Below are positions 9,353-17,876 of a stretch of 64,000 bases of DNA, piece after piece (the stretch's first letter is position 1; each line of letters opens with the position of its first letter). This DNA comes from Paracrocinitomix mangrovi (GTDB taxonomy: Bacteria > Bacteroidota > Bacteroidia > Flavobacteriales_D > Crocinitomicaceae), in assembly GCF_019740355.2 (NCBI RefSeq), contig NZ_CP091819.1:372001-436000 (forward strand), in the 5' to 3' direction. The translations under genes and the position numbers were made by a program. The notes beneath the pieces were generated by a model. That model was not told the DNA's origin and did no database searches. It saw only the letters and a list, made by a program, of their open reading frames with translations.

Positions 9353-10154
9353 TGAGAATTTAGCAAAATTGGAATCGTTAGTTGAGAAACACATTAATTC
9401 TGAGGTTAAGAATACAAATCTGTTTTTTCAACTGGTGGAAATGCTAAATTCAAGAAGAGATCTTCAAGATATATTGAATCAAAGATTGATGTATCATAGG
9501 ACCGCAGTTGGTTCAGCTGTTCCTGATACTATCATTTTGGAATCATTTAAAAAGTTTGAGAGAGGTCAAACAAAAGAGATTTATGATGCTAGAAAATCCT
9601 CAAGTTCAACCATAGATATTATGCTTTGTGAGCGCTGTGTTCAATACTTTGGATTTGTTAATTCTACTGATGGAGGATTGTTAGAAATTACTGATACCTT
9701 TCAATGGACTGGAACGGACCCTAAAAGAAGATTAGTTGAAATTGACTATTTATTCTCATTAATTATCCAGCCATACACTTCTGGAAAGACTTTCATTTCT
9801 TCATCAACAACAAATCAAGAATTTCGGAATCTACTAAATGGTGGACGGCTAAAGAAGAAAATTCTTTGGAATGAATCTTTAAAACTATTGGTTTATTTTA
9901 TTGATGTGTTTGCTCCCGAATATTTAGTACTTCCAGAACACATTGAAAAAGTTATTTCAGCTAACGAAGGGAACAAGGAAATGAGTAAACATTTAAATGA
10001 AAGTATGGTTGAGTGTTTTAAAACTTCCGATAAAGATGTATTAACTCCAAAAATGATTAATGATGCTCGTTATCAAAACCGTAAACAAAGTCCTTATGGA
10101 TTTGAAATTATCGATAAAATTCATCAAGAATTGATTAGTTCTCTGACTCGATAA
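9336..10154 (+). CDS. Unknown protein linked to the integrase
   Basis: The 272-residue protein was not recognised. It has no signal peptide, membrane segment or obvious catalytic motif. It is rich in charged helical stretches and contains a conserved-looking segment (DTFQWTGTDPKRRLVEIDYLF), which faintly recalls the C-terminal part of RteC-type regulators of Bacteroides conjugative elements. That similarity is weak and should not be used as an assignment. The start overlaps the integrase end by 17 bp, so it is translated from the same message and probably serves integration, excision or control of the element. GATAACTAGTTA-like short repeats follow the stop. Confidence 0.7.
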   Translation: MSKKSNENLAKLESLVEKHINSEVKNTNLFFQLVEMLNSRRDLQDILNQRLMYHRTAVGSAVPDTIILESFKKFERGQTKEIYDARKSSSSTIDIMLCERCVQYFGFVNSTDGGLLEITDTFQWTGTDPKRRLVEIDYLFSLIIQPYTSGKTFISSSTTNQEFRNLLNGGRLKKKILWNESLKLLVYFIDVFAPEYLVLPEHIEKVISANEGNKEMSKHLNESMVECFKTSDKDVLTPKMINDARYQNRKQSPYGFEIIDKIHQELISSLTR

Positions 10155-10215
10155 CTAACTCGATAACTAGTTATTTCAGTTTTTATTCCTCTATTAAAGT
10201 TCAGAAATTTACCTC

Positions 10216-10530
10216 ATGGCAATCAGCCTTGAGGACATAGCAATACAGCTTCAAGAAATATCCGAAGGACAGAATAGGATAGAAGAGACCTTAAGAGGTA
10301 TTCAGCACCTATATAAAGACATTTTAGATATAGATGAGGCATCAGCATATACTGGTCTAAAAAAGAGCTATCTGTATAAGCTTTGTTCAGAAAGGAAGAT
10401 TCCACATTATAAGAATTCAGGTAAAATGCTTCGTTTTAAGAAAAGTGACCTGTCAGAGTATCAATTGCGAAATAAGGTTAAATCCATCTACGAATTGGAG
10501 GACGAAGCTATTAATCATTTAAAGTATTGA
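10216..10530 (+). CDS. HTH_17/excisionase-family DNA-binding protein
   Basis: A 104-residue protein. Residues 1-30 form an amphipathic, probably coiled-coil helix (EDIAIQLQEISEGQNRIEETL). They are followed by a MerR-like winged helix: DIDEASAYTGLKKSYLYKLCSERKIPHYK, then GKMLRFKKSDLSEY. This is the layout of the small helix-turn-helix proteins found beside integrases in Bacteroidota islands, which act as excisionases or regulators. It differs from the protein at 7880 by lacking a zinc ribbon. It lies 3 bp upstream of the next gene and in the same orientation as the integrase. Confidence 0.8.
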   Translation: MAISLEDIAIQLQEISEGQNRIEETLRGIQHLYKDILDIDEASAYTGLKKSYLYKLCSERKIPHYKNSGKMLRFKKSDLSEYQLRNKVKSIYELEDEAINHLKY

Positions 10531-10533
10531 GTT

Positions 10534-10971
10534 ATGAGATCCTATAATAAAGAAGATTTCAATGGGAAATGGTGTAATGAAACGTATTGTGATTTCTGTA
10601 ATAGAAAGTATTATAAGAATACCTATCTAGGTAAATTTTGTTGTGAAGAATGTAAGAATGGTCAGAATAACATGAAACGTTTTAACCACACTCAGGAATT
10701 CATAGAACTAAAAATGCCGACTAGTGTTTGGTGGTTGGTTAAGGCCAAAGAAAGTCTTACGAAATATTTTAATGTTGATACCCCATCTGAATTAAGAAAG
10801 ATTGATATTGAAGAGTTATCAAGCGATATTATTCACAAGGCAATCAATGTTCTAAAAACGGATAAGTTTGAACGTTTATCTATTTATGATAAGGAACAAA
10901 TTCTTGGCTTAATAATTAATACCAGGTATAATTATTATGGCGAAGACATAGAAAATATGTGCTATGTGTAA
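10534..10971 (+). CDS. Small zinc-ribbon protein, function unknown
   Basis: The 145-residue protein has an N-terminal four-cysteine motif (C19-x2-C22 ... C37-x2-C40) like the zinc ribbon of the protein at 7880, suggesting nucleic-acid binding. The rest is predicted mostly helical without known motifs. It starts 3 bp after the HTH_17 gene and is the last gene of the plus-strand integration module; a hairpin terminator follows at 11097-11121. Probable role: a DNA-binding accessory of the element. The function is inferred from context only. Confidence 0.7.
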   Translation: MRSYNKEDFNGKWCNETYCDFCNRKYYKNTYLGKFCCEECKNGQNNMKRFNHTQEFIELKMPTSVWWLVKAKESLTKYFNVDTPSELRKIDIEELSSDIIHKAINVLKTDKFERLSIYDKEQILGLIINTRYNYYGEDIENMCYV

Positions 10972-11096
10972 TAGGTTTAAACCGAATAATCCACTTAATT
11001 AGATAAAACGAATTAAACTGTCTAAGCCGATTATATGGCTTACCCTGCTTAAACGGTATAAACCAGTTATACTTTCTTAATAGTATATCGAAAAAA

Positions 11097-11121
11097 ATAC
11101 CCAGGTATTTTTCCTGGGTAT
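11097..11121. terminator. Bidirectional intrinsic terminator
   Basis: A 9-bp perfect stem ATACCCAGG/CCTGGGTAT with a 7-nt loop, preceded by a run of seven A and followed by a T-rich stretch. It lies between the convergent zinc-ribbon gene (ends 10971) and the lipoprotein gene (ends 11131) and can serve both. Confidence 0.85.
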
Positions 11122-11130
11122 ATCTTTTTA

Positions 11131-11646
11131 TCATTTGTTTTCTAGAATTTTAATATCCTTCTTTATTTCAGGATCATTGACTTGGTTTTTATGTTTTATC
11201 ACCACTATTTTAAAAGTGTCTATCCAAGGAAATGAAGGTTGAGATTGATCTGAGTCTGCCCACCAAATAGTCACATTTCCTACCGTGTAAACAAATGAAA
11301 TTGTTGTTGAATAAGAACTAGATTGGTAGATAGTAAATGGCATCAACTCATAGGTGTTATTTGCTGTTAAAGCGTAAACTAACACTGCCCCGACATCAAC
11401 AACGTCCTGCGTAATGTCAGGAACATTGAATGTCGTGTAATAGTTGTACCCGGACAATTGCCAGTTGGCAGTACCGGTGCCAACATAAACATTGTCAGAA
11501 GGATAGACACAACTACCATCATCTATGTTGGCAAAAGCTGAATAATTGTCTGCATTTTCATCCATGCAGCCATAAATGTCTTTTTTACAAGAAGCGATAA
11601 TTGTGGCTCCTGCAATCATTGAGAGAAACAAAACTTTTGTTTTCAT
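11131..11646 (-). CDS. Exported lipoprotein with GC-DENADNY motif
   Basis: The 171-residue product has a lipoprotein signal (MKTKVLFLSMIAGATIIASC) with the lipobox cysteine at about residue 20. It is followed by the motif GCMDENADNYSAFANIDDGSC, a short cysteine-bracketed Asp/Asn-rich repeat common in exported Bacteroidota proteins and thought to bind calcium. The remainder is beta-rich with aromatic residues (NWQLSGYNYYTTF, VTIWWAD). No enzyme signature is present. The start chosen is ATG 11646; longer readings have no signal peptide. It is an isolated minus-strand gene between the integration module and the methyltransferase cassette; the 5' region carries nested inverted repeats. Confidence 0.8.
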   Translation of the reverse strand: MKTKVLFLSMIAGATIIASCKKDIYGCMDENADNYSAFANIDDGSCVYPSDNVYVGTGTANWQLSGYNYYTTFNVPDITQDVVDVGAVLVYALTANNTYELMPFTIYQSSSYSTTISFVYTVGNVTIWWADSDQSQPSFPWIDTFKIVVIKHKNQVNDPEIKKDIKILENK

Positions 11647-11667
11647 ACTTAATTGTTTTGTACTTCC

Positions 11668-11830
11668 CAGTTCCAAGAAAGTGTTTGGCAAAAAAAAGAG
11701 CGTGGAACTGAAGCTCATCCATTGTTGAGGTATCGCCAGACACCCTTCCCACAAACAAACAACAGCCCACGCCGTAACGTGAGCGGAAGTCTATTAATCT
11801 CGTGGGAATTAAAAACTGGCGATTTTCAAC
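11668..11830. repeat. Structured intergenic element with nested inverted repeats
   Basis: Three inverted repeats are visible: CAGTTCCA/TGGAACTG (11668-11675 and 11703-11710), TTGTTGAGGTATCGCCAG with its near complement CTGGCGATTTTCAACAA (11722-11739 and 11816-11832), and inside it CCCACG/CGTGGG (11767-11772 and 11801-11806). The segment is unusually GC-rich for this island and lies upstream of the lipoprotein gene. It could be a folded leader RNA, a REP/MITE-like element or an attC-like site. No coding potential was seen. Confidence 0.5.
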
Positions 11831-11989
11831 AACAAGAATTAATAGCTTACGCTACAATAATATTTTCGGAATAAAGATAGGGAATTGTATCGAGAGATAT
11901 ATGTTCACGTCAGTATTGAGTATTTCTCTATCCCAATTCTAGCGAATTGATTGTTATTTGATACTCTAAAATGTGGAGTTAAGGACTTT

Positions 11990-12160
11990 TTAAGTATTTT
12001 TTCGAATGCTATTGACTTTTGCATTAACATCAACTACCTCTTGAATTCGTTTTTGTTTAAATTCCTGTGTAGGATAATTTTGATATTCTTCAAATTTTAA
12101 CTTTGAATATTTCAATGATTCTGATATCATTTGCCAATCTGATTTTGTTAGCTTTTCCAT
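11990..12160 (-). CDS. 56-residue protein at the end of the methyltransferase cassette
   Basis: An open frame of 56 codons starts at ATG 12160, only 6 bp after the methyltransferase stop, and ends at TAA 11990-11992. The protein begins MEKLTKSDWQMISESLKYSK and continues with charged helical sequence (FEEYQNYPTQEFKQKRIQEV); it has no signal peptide. Tight spacing, plausible amino-acid composition and same orientation argue that it belongs to the operon. A small accessory or inhibitor protein for the nuclease/methyltransferase is possible but unsupported. Confidence is moderate because of its size. Confidence 0.6.
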   Translation of the reverse strand: MEKLTKSDWQMISESLKYSKLKFEEYQNYPTQEFKQKRIQEVVDVNAKVNSIRKNT

Positions 12161-12166
12161 GTAAAT

Positions 12167-13879
12167 TTATAATACTTCTGATGCTTTTTTTTTGTTAAAA
12201 TCACTGTTCTGGTCTAGTTCATTAATATTAATGCTATCGAAAATACCATTCTGTGCTAATTTTTTAAGCCTTCTATTTACCAACTTAGTTCTAATTGATT
12301 CAAGTCTTTTTACATCAACTTCTTCAAAAAGAATTGCATTTGTGAAGGTCAAAATTTGTTCAATTGGTGTAGATGATCTTAACATCCGGTCAAGTGTGGC
12401 GAATTGATCATCAGTAATATTCCTATTATAAGGCACCACTAAGCCCTTAAATTCATTCGGTGTTAATTCCAAAACTCCTCCTCCATAATACCTTCCTTCA
12501 AGTTCAGCAAGAATGAATGTAAGTGAGTTATAAAAGGAAAAAACGAGATTCTTGATGTCAAATTCTTCTTTCGTAACAATCCGGTAAAAAGAATCTGTAG
12601 CAAAAACATTAGCTGTATTCACAAACATCTTTGGAAATCTGTGAGATCTTTTAATAAACAAACCTTCAGCTAACCACACACCTGGAACGTGATACCAGTT
12701 GTTTCTTTTTTTCATCTTATACCGAAGATGAAGCTCTAATTCTTCACCCTTTTGAAGATAACTCTGTGCACTCTTTCCAAATTTGTTTTGAGGAACATCT
12801 GGAAAATGTATAAAATTCACTTTGACGTTACGAAGCTTCAATAACTCATAGTCTTCTTCACTGAATTCACATATATTAGACACGAAATATCCTTTTGGCA
12901 GAATAGGTTTTATTAGACTTTTGGATGATTTTAATTTATTATCATTAAGATCCTTCTCACTTAGAATAAAATAATCGTTGGCAGCTGTTACAATTCCAAC
13001 CTCTGCATTTTGGCAGAATGACTTCACAGAAGAGTATTGATTCTTCAAATTATCCACAAAGTTCAATTCTTGATCAGTTAGAATATAGTTCGTCCATTTG
13101 TCTAATGTTGTCCTGTGAATGTTTGAGTGCTTTTCGGTAAATTTGGGTTCTTTCAAATCTTCTAATGAATCCACCTGATAAAACGAAAATCCGTGTTCAT
13201 TTGTGTCGATAACTCCCTTAACACCAATGAGAGCAATAACATCTTGTTGAATTCCTTCAAAAATTAGTTCATTGAATGCAAAAACTTCAACACGGTCAAA
13301 TTCATCCGCAATCAATGCTCGTAGTTCTTGCGCGTACTTAACTTGTAAAATTTCTGCGGGAATAACCAAACAGAGAATGCCATCATCCGTCAAACTCATT
13401 ATGTTGGCCTCAATGAATGCCGGCCATATATTCTTGATCTTGGCATTAGATGTGACAATTGAATTATATTCTTTCATCATTTGATGAACCTCTTCGCACC
13501 GATCGATTTGTTTTTCTTGTAAATGACTTTTCTTGATATATGGAGGGTTTCCGATAATCAAAGAATATTTCGCCTGCCCATTGATAAAGCGCTCCAAGTA
13601 ATCTTGGGTAACCGAATTATACTTTACTCCAGAAGGGATTAGTTTATTGGCTTTTTCGAGTTCAGATTTATTAATGTCAATTAACTCAATGTCAATATCA
13701 GCATTGAGGTGAATGGCGTTTTTTGCAAATAATGAAGCAATAAATTGACCATCACCACAACTAGGTTCGAGTATAGAAATAGCATTCTTGTTCACATATT
13801 TTCTGAAAATATGAGAGACCAGGAAATCCGATAGAATTTCCGGAGTATAATATGAACCAGTTGACTTATTTGGGGACAT
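12167..13879 (-). CDS. N6-adenine DNA methyltransferase (Eco57I/TaqI-like)
   Basis: A class I N6-adenine methyltransferase of 570 residues. It has motif X (TGSYYTP, residues 7-13), SAM-binding motif I (ILEPSCGDGQF, 36-46), an acidic motif II (IELIDIN) and catalytic motif IV NPPY (111-114). The second half (from about 270) resembles the TaqI/Eco57I-type target-recognition region (AEVGIVTAANDYFIL, then LAEGLFIKRSHR... and YYGGGVLELTPNEFKGLVVP). No nuclease motif was seen within the protein, so cleavage would come from the neighbouring HNH protein. Its start overlaps the HNH gene by 14 bp, and the 56-residue gene follows 6 bp after its stop. It probably protects host DNA at the cassette's target sequence. 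Confidence 0.9.
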   Translation of the reverse strand: MSPNKSTGSYYTPEILSDFLVSHIFRKYVNKNAISILEPSCGDGQFIASLFAKNAIHLNADIDIELIDINKSELEKANKLIPSGVKYNSVTQDYLERFINGQAKYSLIIGNPPYIKKSHLQEKQIDRCEEVHQMMKEYNSIVTSNAKIKNIWPAFIEANIMSLTDDGILCLVIPAEILQVKYAQELRALIADEFDRVEVFAFNELIFEGIQQDVIALIGVKGVIDTNEHGFSFYQVDSLEDLKEPKFTEKHSNIHRTTLDKWTNYILTDQELNFVDNLKNQYSSVKSFCQNAEVGIVTAANDYFILSEKDLNDNKLKSSKSLIKPILPKGYFVSNICEFSEEDYELLKLRNVKVNFIHFPDVPQNKFGKSAQSYLQKGEELELHLRYKMKKRNNWYHVPGVWLAEGLFIKRSHRFPKMFVNTANVFATDSFYRIVTKEEFDIKNLVFSFYNSLTFILAELEGRYYGGGVLELTPNEFKGLVVPYNRNITDDQFATLDRMLRSSTPIEQILTFTNAILFEEVDVKRLESIRTKLVNRRLKKLAQNGIFDSININELDQNSDFNKKKASEVL

Positions 13880-14459
13880 TGAATAGCTTATTTAAGTATA
13901 CTTCTTCCAATTCATACAATGCTAGTTGACCAGCTATCACTATTGGATTATTTGGAAACTTATTTTTTAACACCTTTCCTTCCTCAATCGCATTACGCAG
14001 TTTTTCTAAAAACCAAAGAATTGCATGCTGAGTATTATATAATCCAAGTTCGTTATACATCCATTTTCCTAAATCAGACTCCCAATCTATTTCACCATTA
14101 TCATATCTGCAGAAATGAGTAGAATATAATGGGTCTATGGGATCAACAAAACCTGTATTACCAACAAGAAGAATATTTTCATTATTCGATGGCCATTTGC
14201 CACTCTTGGTTCTATTGCATGATTTACAGGAGTATACAAGATTTACGTAGTCATTGTGGGCTATTTGGATTAATACTCTTCTAGGTCTATAATGATCTAC
14301 CTCAAAGTCATTATTGCGCCTCAGATCAAATGAATCACAATAACCGCAGCGATAATTAAAGTCTACACGAAGTTCAGGTAAGTAATCTGAGTGTTTAGCT
14401 TTCGCTGTCTGAGGAGTTCTTATAGGTGTATTATTTCTAAAAGAAATTTTATTTAACAT
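13866..14459 (-). CDS. HNH endonuclease
   Basis: The 197-residue protein has a complete HNH signature with zinc-binding cysteine pairs: C38-x2-C41, D55-H56 (FEVDHYRPRR), N73 and C78-x2-C81-N82. The layout is that of stand-alone McrA-like HNH nucleases used in restriction and anti-phage systems. The C-terminal part is helical without known motifs and may bind partners or DNA. Its start overlaps the receiver gene by 11 bp and its end overlaps the methyltransferase by 14 bp, so the three are translated from one message. The likely role is DNA cleavage in a restriction-like system controlled by the upstream kinase/receiver pair. Confidence 0.9.
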   Translation of the reverse strand: MLNKISFRNNTPIRTPQTAKAKHSDYLPELRVDFNYRCGYCDSFDLRRNNDFEVDHYRPRRVLIQIAHNDYVNLVYSCKSCNRTKSGKWPSNNENILLVGNTGFVDPIDPLYSTHFCRYDNGEIDWESDLGKWMYNELGLYNTQHAILWFLEKLRNAIEEGKVLKNKFPNNPIVIAGQLALYELEEVYLNKLFNVPK

Positions 14460-15099
14460 TGCGCATTTCTTTTAATATTTCGTCAACTTTTTTATTTGAT
14501 TCTTGCACGTCTTTGAAGTAATCTTGCTCTGTTAAAATTTCAGGAAACTCAATGCGTCTTGTATCAATTTTCATCAAATAATTTTTGGCTTTAAAAAGCT
14601 CATTTTCCTCATCAATGGTAAGCTTCTCATTTCTTCTTTTTTCCGTAAGCGTTTTTAAAGCCTGTTTAGCCACATCAATGTCCTTCTGGTAGTTGTTGAT
14701 TAGAGTTTTAATTTTTGTTCGGAAATCTTCACTGCGTTTTTCATCTTGCTTTATGGACTTGTCATTTATAAAATAAATGATTTCATTTTCGACTTCTGGA
14801 ATGACCTTATCCTCCTTCGCGGTGTAAATTATTTTTGGAAAATATGGGCGAATTTTATGGAATTCTTCGATTAGATGACTTCCTTCAAAAGGAACGCCAG
14901 TCTCTGAAAGATGATAGTCCGCCACAAGACATTCAATATCAGACTGAAGAATCTCTTCCATTAATTTCCCAATCTCGGTGGTTGCGTCAACATTAAAAAT
15001 TACGACTTCTATCGAGTCTTCATCATCATCCATTAAGTTGATAAAGTCAAGGCGTTCACCTTCCTGTTCATCTATATACCCTATTTTATAATTAGCCAT
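14449..15099 (-). CDS. Receiver-domain protein partnered with the GHKL kinase
   Basis: The N-terminal about 120 residues form a response-regulator receiver domain with the key positions: acidic D10/E11, phosphoacceptor D61 (LVADYHLS), T93 (KIIYTAKED) and K114 (FINDKS). Residues 130-216 are a long charged helical region, probably coiled coil, with no DNA-binding helix-turn-helix. It may therefore work by protein contact, for example with the HNH nuclease or methyltransferase encoded just downstream. It overlaps the kinase gene by 8 bp and the HNH gene by 11 bp. A receiver domain inside a restriction-like cassette is unusual. Confidence 0.85.
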   Translation of the reverse strand: MANYKIGYIDEQEGERLDFINLMDDDEDSIEVVIFNVDATTEIGKLMEEILQSDIECLVADYHLSETGVPFEGSHLIEEFHKIRPYFPKIIYTAKEDKVIPEVENEIIYFINDKSIKQDEKRSEDFRTKIKTLINNYQKDIDVAKQALKTLTEKRRNEKLTIDEENELFKAKNYLMKIDTRRIEFPEILTEQDYFKDVQESNKKVDEILKEMRNVK

Positions 15100-17650
15100 C
15101 TGTTTTTCTTTTATTAAAGGTTAGAACTACACCAAATCCTTGATTTGGAAGATTGATTGCCACATCTCCGTTATAGTCTTCAACGACATTTTTTACGACA
15201 TACATTCCTAGACCAGTGCCTATAACATTTCCTCTTTTGTCACGCTTTGTTGTTACAAATGGTTCAAAGATTTCGTCTGGATCAACAAAGACTTCTGAAA
15301 GGCCGATGCCATTATCTGAATAAAATATTTCGACTGAAGAGGCAGAACTGGACCAGGTAATTTCAATTTTACGCTGGTATTTTTCTCTTCTTAACTTAAA
15401 TGCTTCCAGGGAATTGGTAAGTAGGTTGTTGAATATGGAATCCATATCAATTTCAAATGCTCGAATTGTATTCCCCTTACTGCTATTACCTGACAGAACT
15501 AGTTCAACATTTCGTTCTTGAAGGACGAACTTCCAATTCTTTTTAAACTGTTCAAAGTATTTACCAAAATTTAAGTTTTTTCTTTTGCGTTTGTCAGTTT
15601 TTATTGAGCTTAAAGAATAATCAATCCAGCCCTTTAGTTTTTCATGGTCGACTTTAATGTGACTGATTAATTTAAAAGGGTTTTTGTTATCTGGCAGCTG
15701 AGCGACCTTTTCTTTAGGGATAATTGTCTTCAGGTGTTTTTCAAGATAGCGTAAACGAGGTTCCAAATTGTTGCTTATAGATTTGAGTTCGTGATCGAAT
15801 GAAGCAACAATAAGCCCTAAACTAGCCAATGATCGCATTAATCGCAATTCTACATCTTTCTCACTCTCTTCTTTTTCCTCAGAATTTTCTTTTTCTTCAG
15901 ATTGCTCGGTGAGTTTTTTTTCAATTATATCTGCTGTGTCTTGAAGAGAATTTTCGGAATCTACATTTGATTTCGGATTTTTATTGTCCGTGTTCCTTTC
16001 TTTTTCTGCAATAATCTCCTGAGCCAACTCCTCTGCCTGTTTTCGAAGTTCCTCTTTTTTCCTTTTTTCAGTTTCTTTTTTTCTTTTCAAATAAAAAGGA
16101 TGTAATATCCGGCTTCTGTCATATTCAAACTCACTGATTATACCAACAACAATCTTTTTAAATGTTTCGAATGCAGTATTTTCAATTAAAGAGCTTCTAT
16201 CAGATTTATCTCTTAGTTCCGGATTTGAAATTCTAGAAATGTCTATGACCCCAGCAATTTGCTTAGCTCTGACACGCCAATCACCAATTCGTTGACCTGC
16301 ACTGGCAGGACTTGATGCTTGTCGTTTACCTAGATCCAACCAATCATCACCAGGCTCACCATATGGACGGACTCTAAAGTAATCACGGTATATTTTGATA
16401 CCACCAAACTTGTCGAAGGATTTAGTAATCGTTGGGTAATCATTATCTAAATATGGGTAGGATTTGAAATCATCTGCACTAGGTTTACCAATTTTTGTGA
16501 AGTAAAAATTGAAGTCAAAATCACCTACAGACTTTAACAATTTTTCACTGTCTTCTTTACGCCATTTAAGAACCTTGGTAATATCTTTTGTGATCTTAAA
16601 TTGCTCTTTTTTCAACGAGGCTAAATTGTATGGATCTGGAGAATCTATTAATTTAAAAACATCCGAAAACTCTTTTTCTAATCTCTCAACATCTAGTTCA
16701 TTTCTATGGATGACTAGTTCAATCTTTAATTCATCCGCTATGTATTTAGCTTCAACTTTGTACTCGAAATTATTGAAGTAGTGTCCACTGACTTCCCCAA
16801 AATCTTGTGGATTTTGAAGTAAAAATTGAAAAATATTAAAAACACCAAGTTCTTTGGGGGGAATTAAGGCTTCAAGGCTCTTAAAAAGCTTTTGCAAACT
16901 AGTAATATCCCATTCATCACGTAGATTAGATATCTTGATAATAGTACCTTTACTAAAATCGTAATCAGGATTTTTAACTACATCCGCGATTTCATCTATA
17001 TCAGGAAATGTATTAAGTATCTCCTTCTCGAAATCCAAGTGAGGTATCTCATCAAGGTCTGCATTAATGTCCGTTAAGGTCTTATCTTGCTCTTCAAACT
17101 GCAGCCAATTCATTGACCAGTCATATCCTGTTTTGTGTTCTTTTGGGAGTGTCTTTAAATTCGATATTTCACCAAGCCGATCTAATGCAAATCTACCAAG
17201 GCCTTTAGCACCTGTTTTTATTCTTCCATCATTACTACGAAAATCTACTAGTTTGTTGTCAGTACCAATTTTCATCCATTTTTGAAGGATTGTTGTATCT
17301 GTCATTCCTTCACCATTGTCAATAATATAAAGGGAATTCTTTTTACTAAAAAAAGAAGAAAGTTCTTCTGCTAATGGTTTCTTTAATTTATTTAAGACGT
17401 AGATATCTTCTTGGGCGGTGTAGGATTTCTCTAAAATACTATTCTCTGAAAGTAGCTTTTCATATGACTCAGAATCCAACTCGTTTGGAATCCCCTCGTA
17501 AATAACATCAAAGATGACTAATGCTACTGTTGCATCTGCATCATAACAATTCTTCACCAATTCAATAATGGCACCTTCGACATTGGAGAAGTTTTCTTGA
17601 CCAATAAGCCTGGCTGTTCTTGCGGAAACTGTAAACGGAATCTTAGCCAT
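15092..17650 (-). CDS. Dual GHKL protein: MutL/MORC-like ATPase fused to histidine kinase
   Basis: The 852-residue cytoplasmic protein has two GHKL ATPase domains. The N-terminal one (residues 1-160) carries the N box (IIELVKNCYDADA, 29-40), G1 (IIDNGEGMTD, 109-118) and the GAKGLGRFALDRLG loop (147-160), as in the MutL/HSP90/MORC-type group. A long middle region is followed by a highly charged coiled coil (about 520-600). The C-terminal part is a histidine kinase with H620 (ASFDHELKSISNNL), N box NNLLTNSLEA (741-750), DNGIGLS (779-785) and GTGLGMYVV (811-819). No transmembrane segment is seen, so it would sense an internal signal. The receiver gene overlaps its end by 8 bp, the XRE gene precedes it by 3 bp. 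Confidence 0.9.
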   Translation of the reverse strand: MAKIPFTVSARTARLIGQENFSNVEGAIIELVKNCYDADATVALVIFDVIYEGIPNELDSESYEKLLSENSILEKSYTAQEDIYVLNKLKKPLAEELSSFFSKKNSLYIIDNGEGMTDTTILQKWMKIGTDNKLVDFRSNDGRIKTGAKGLGRFALDRLGEISNLKTLPKEHKTGYDWSMNWLQFEEQDKTLTDINADLDEIPHLDFEKEILNTFPDIDEIADVVKNPDYDFSKGTIIKISNLRDEWDITSLQKLFKSLEALIPPKELGVFNIFQFLLQNPQDFGEVSGHYFNNFEYKVEAKYIADELKIELVIHRNELDVERLEKEFSDVFKLIDSPDPYNLASLKKEQFKITKDITKVLKWRKEDSEKLLKSVGDFDFNFYFTKIGKPSADDFKSYPYLDNDYPTITKSFDKFGGIKIYRDYFRVRPYGEPGDDWLDLGKRQASSPASAGQRIGDWRVRAKQIAGVIDISRISNPELRDKSDRSSLIENTAFETFKKIVVGIISEFEYDRSRILHPFYLKRKKETEKRKKEELRKQAEELAQEIIAEKERNTDNKNPKSNVDSENSLQDTADIIEKKLTEQSEEKENSEEKEESEKDVELRLMRSLASLGLIVASFDHELKSISNNLEPRLRYLEKHLKTIIPKEKVAQLPDNKNPFKLISHIKVDHEKLKGWIDYSLSSIKTDKRKRKNLNFGKYFEQFKKNWKFVLQERNVELVLSGNSSKGNTIRAFEIDMDSIFNNLLTNSLEAFKLRREKYQRKIEITWSSSASSVEIFYSDNGIGLSEVFVDPDEIFEPFVTTKRDKRGNVIGTGLGMYVVKNVVEDYNGDVAINLPNQGFGVVLTFNKRKTDG

Positions 17651-17653
17651 ATT

Positions 17654-17872
17654 CTACTTGCGTATTAGTTTTTCTTTCTTACAAACTTCATTCTGGACTT
17701 CACCAGGTTCAATGTCTATTGCAAGGGCAATCAGGTAAAGCTCTTTCGCCTGAAGTTTTGTCGAAGGGTTCAGAGCCAATTCACCAAGACGTGATAGACT
17801 AATCCCTGTACTGCGTGAAACTTCTGCTTTGTTAATTGATTTCCTTGCTAAAAATTCACCTAGTTCTGTCAT
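17654..17872 (-). CDS. Small XRE-family (C-protein-like) regulator
   Basis: A short helix-turn-helix protein (72 residues from the ATG at 17872, 79 from the ATG at 17893). The XRE HTH is visible: LGEFLARKSINKAEVSRSTGISLSRLGELALNPSTKLQAKELYLIA split over helices 1-5. Its size and place at the head of a methyltransferase/nuclease operon recall the controller (C) proteins of restriction-modification systems. The ATG at 17872 is preferred because a promoter -7 element lies at 17899-17906, which would start transcription close to 17893. The kinase gene starts 3 bp after its stop. Two 14-bp palindromes directly upstream are probable autoregulatory operators. Confidence 0.8.
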   Translation of the reverse strand: MTELGEFLARKSINKAEVSRSTGISLSRLGELALNPSTKLQAKELYLIALAIDIEPGEVQNEVCKKEKLIRK

Positions 17873-17876
17873 TTCA

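Noticed and set aside
9336-10154. RteC-like regulator of a conjugative transposon
   Set aside because: Only one short segment is reminiscent and no conjugation gene is present, so the protein is left unnamed.
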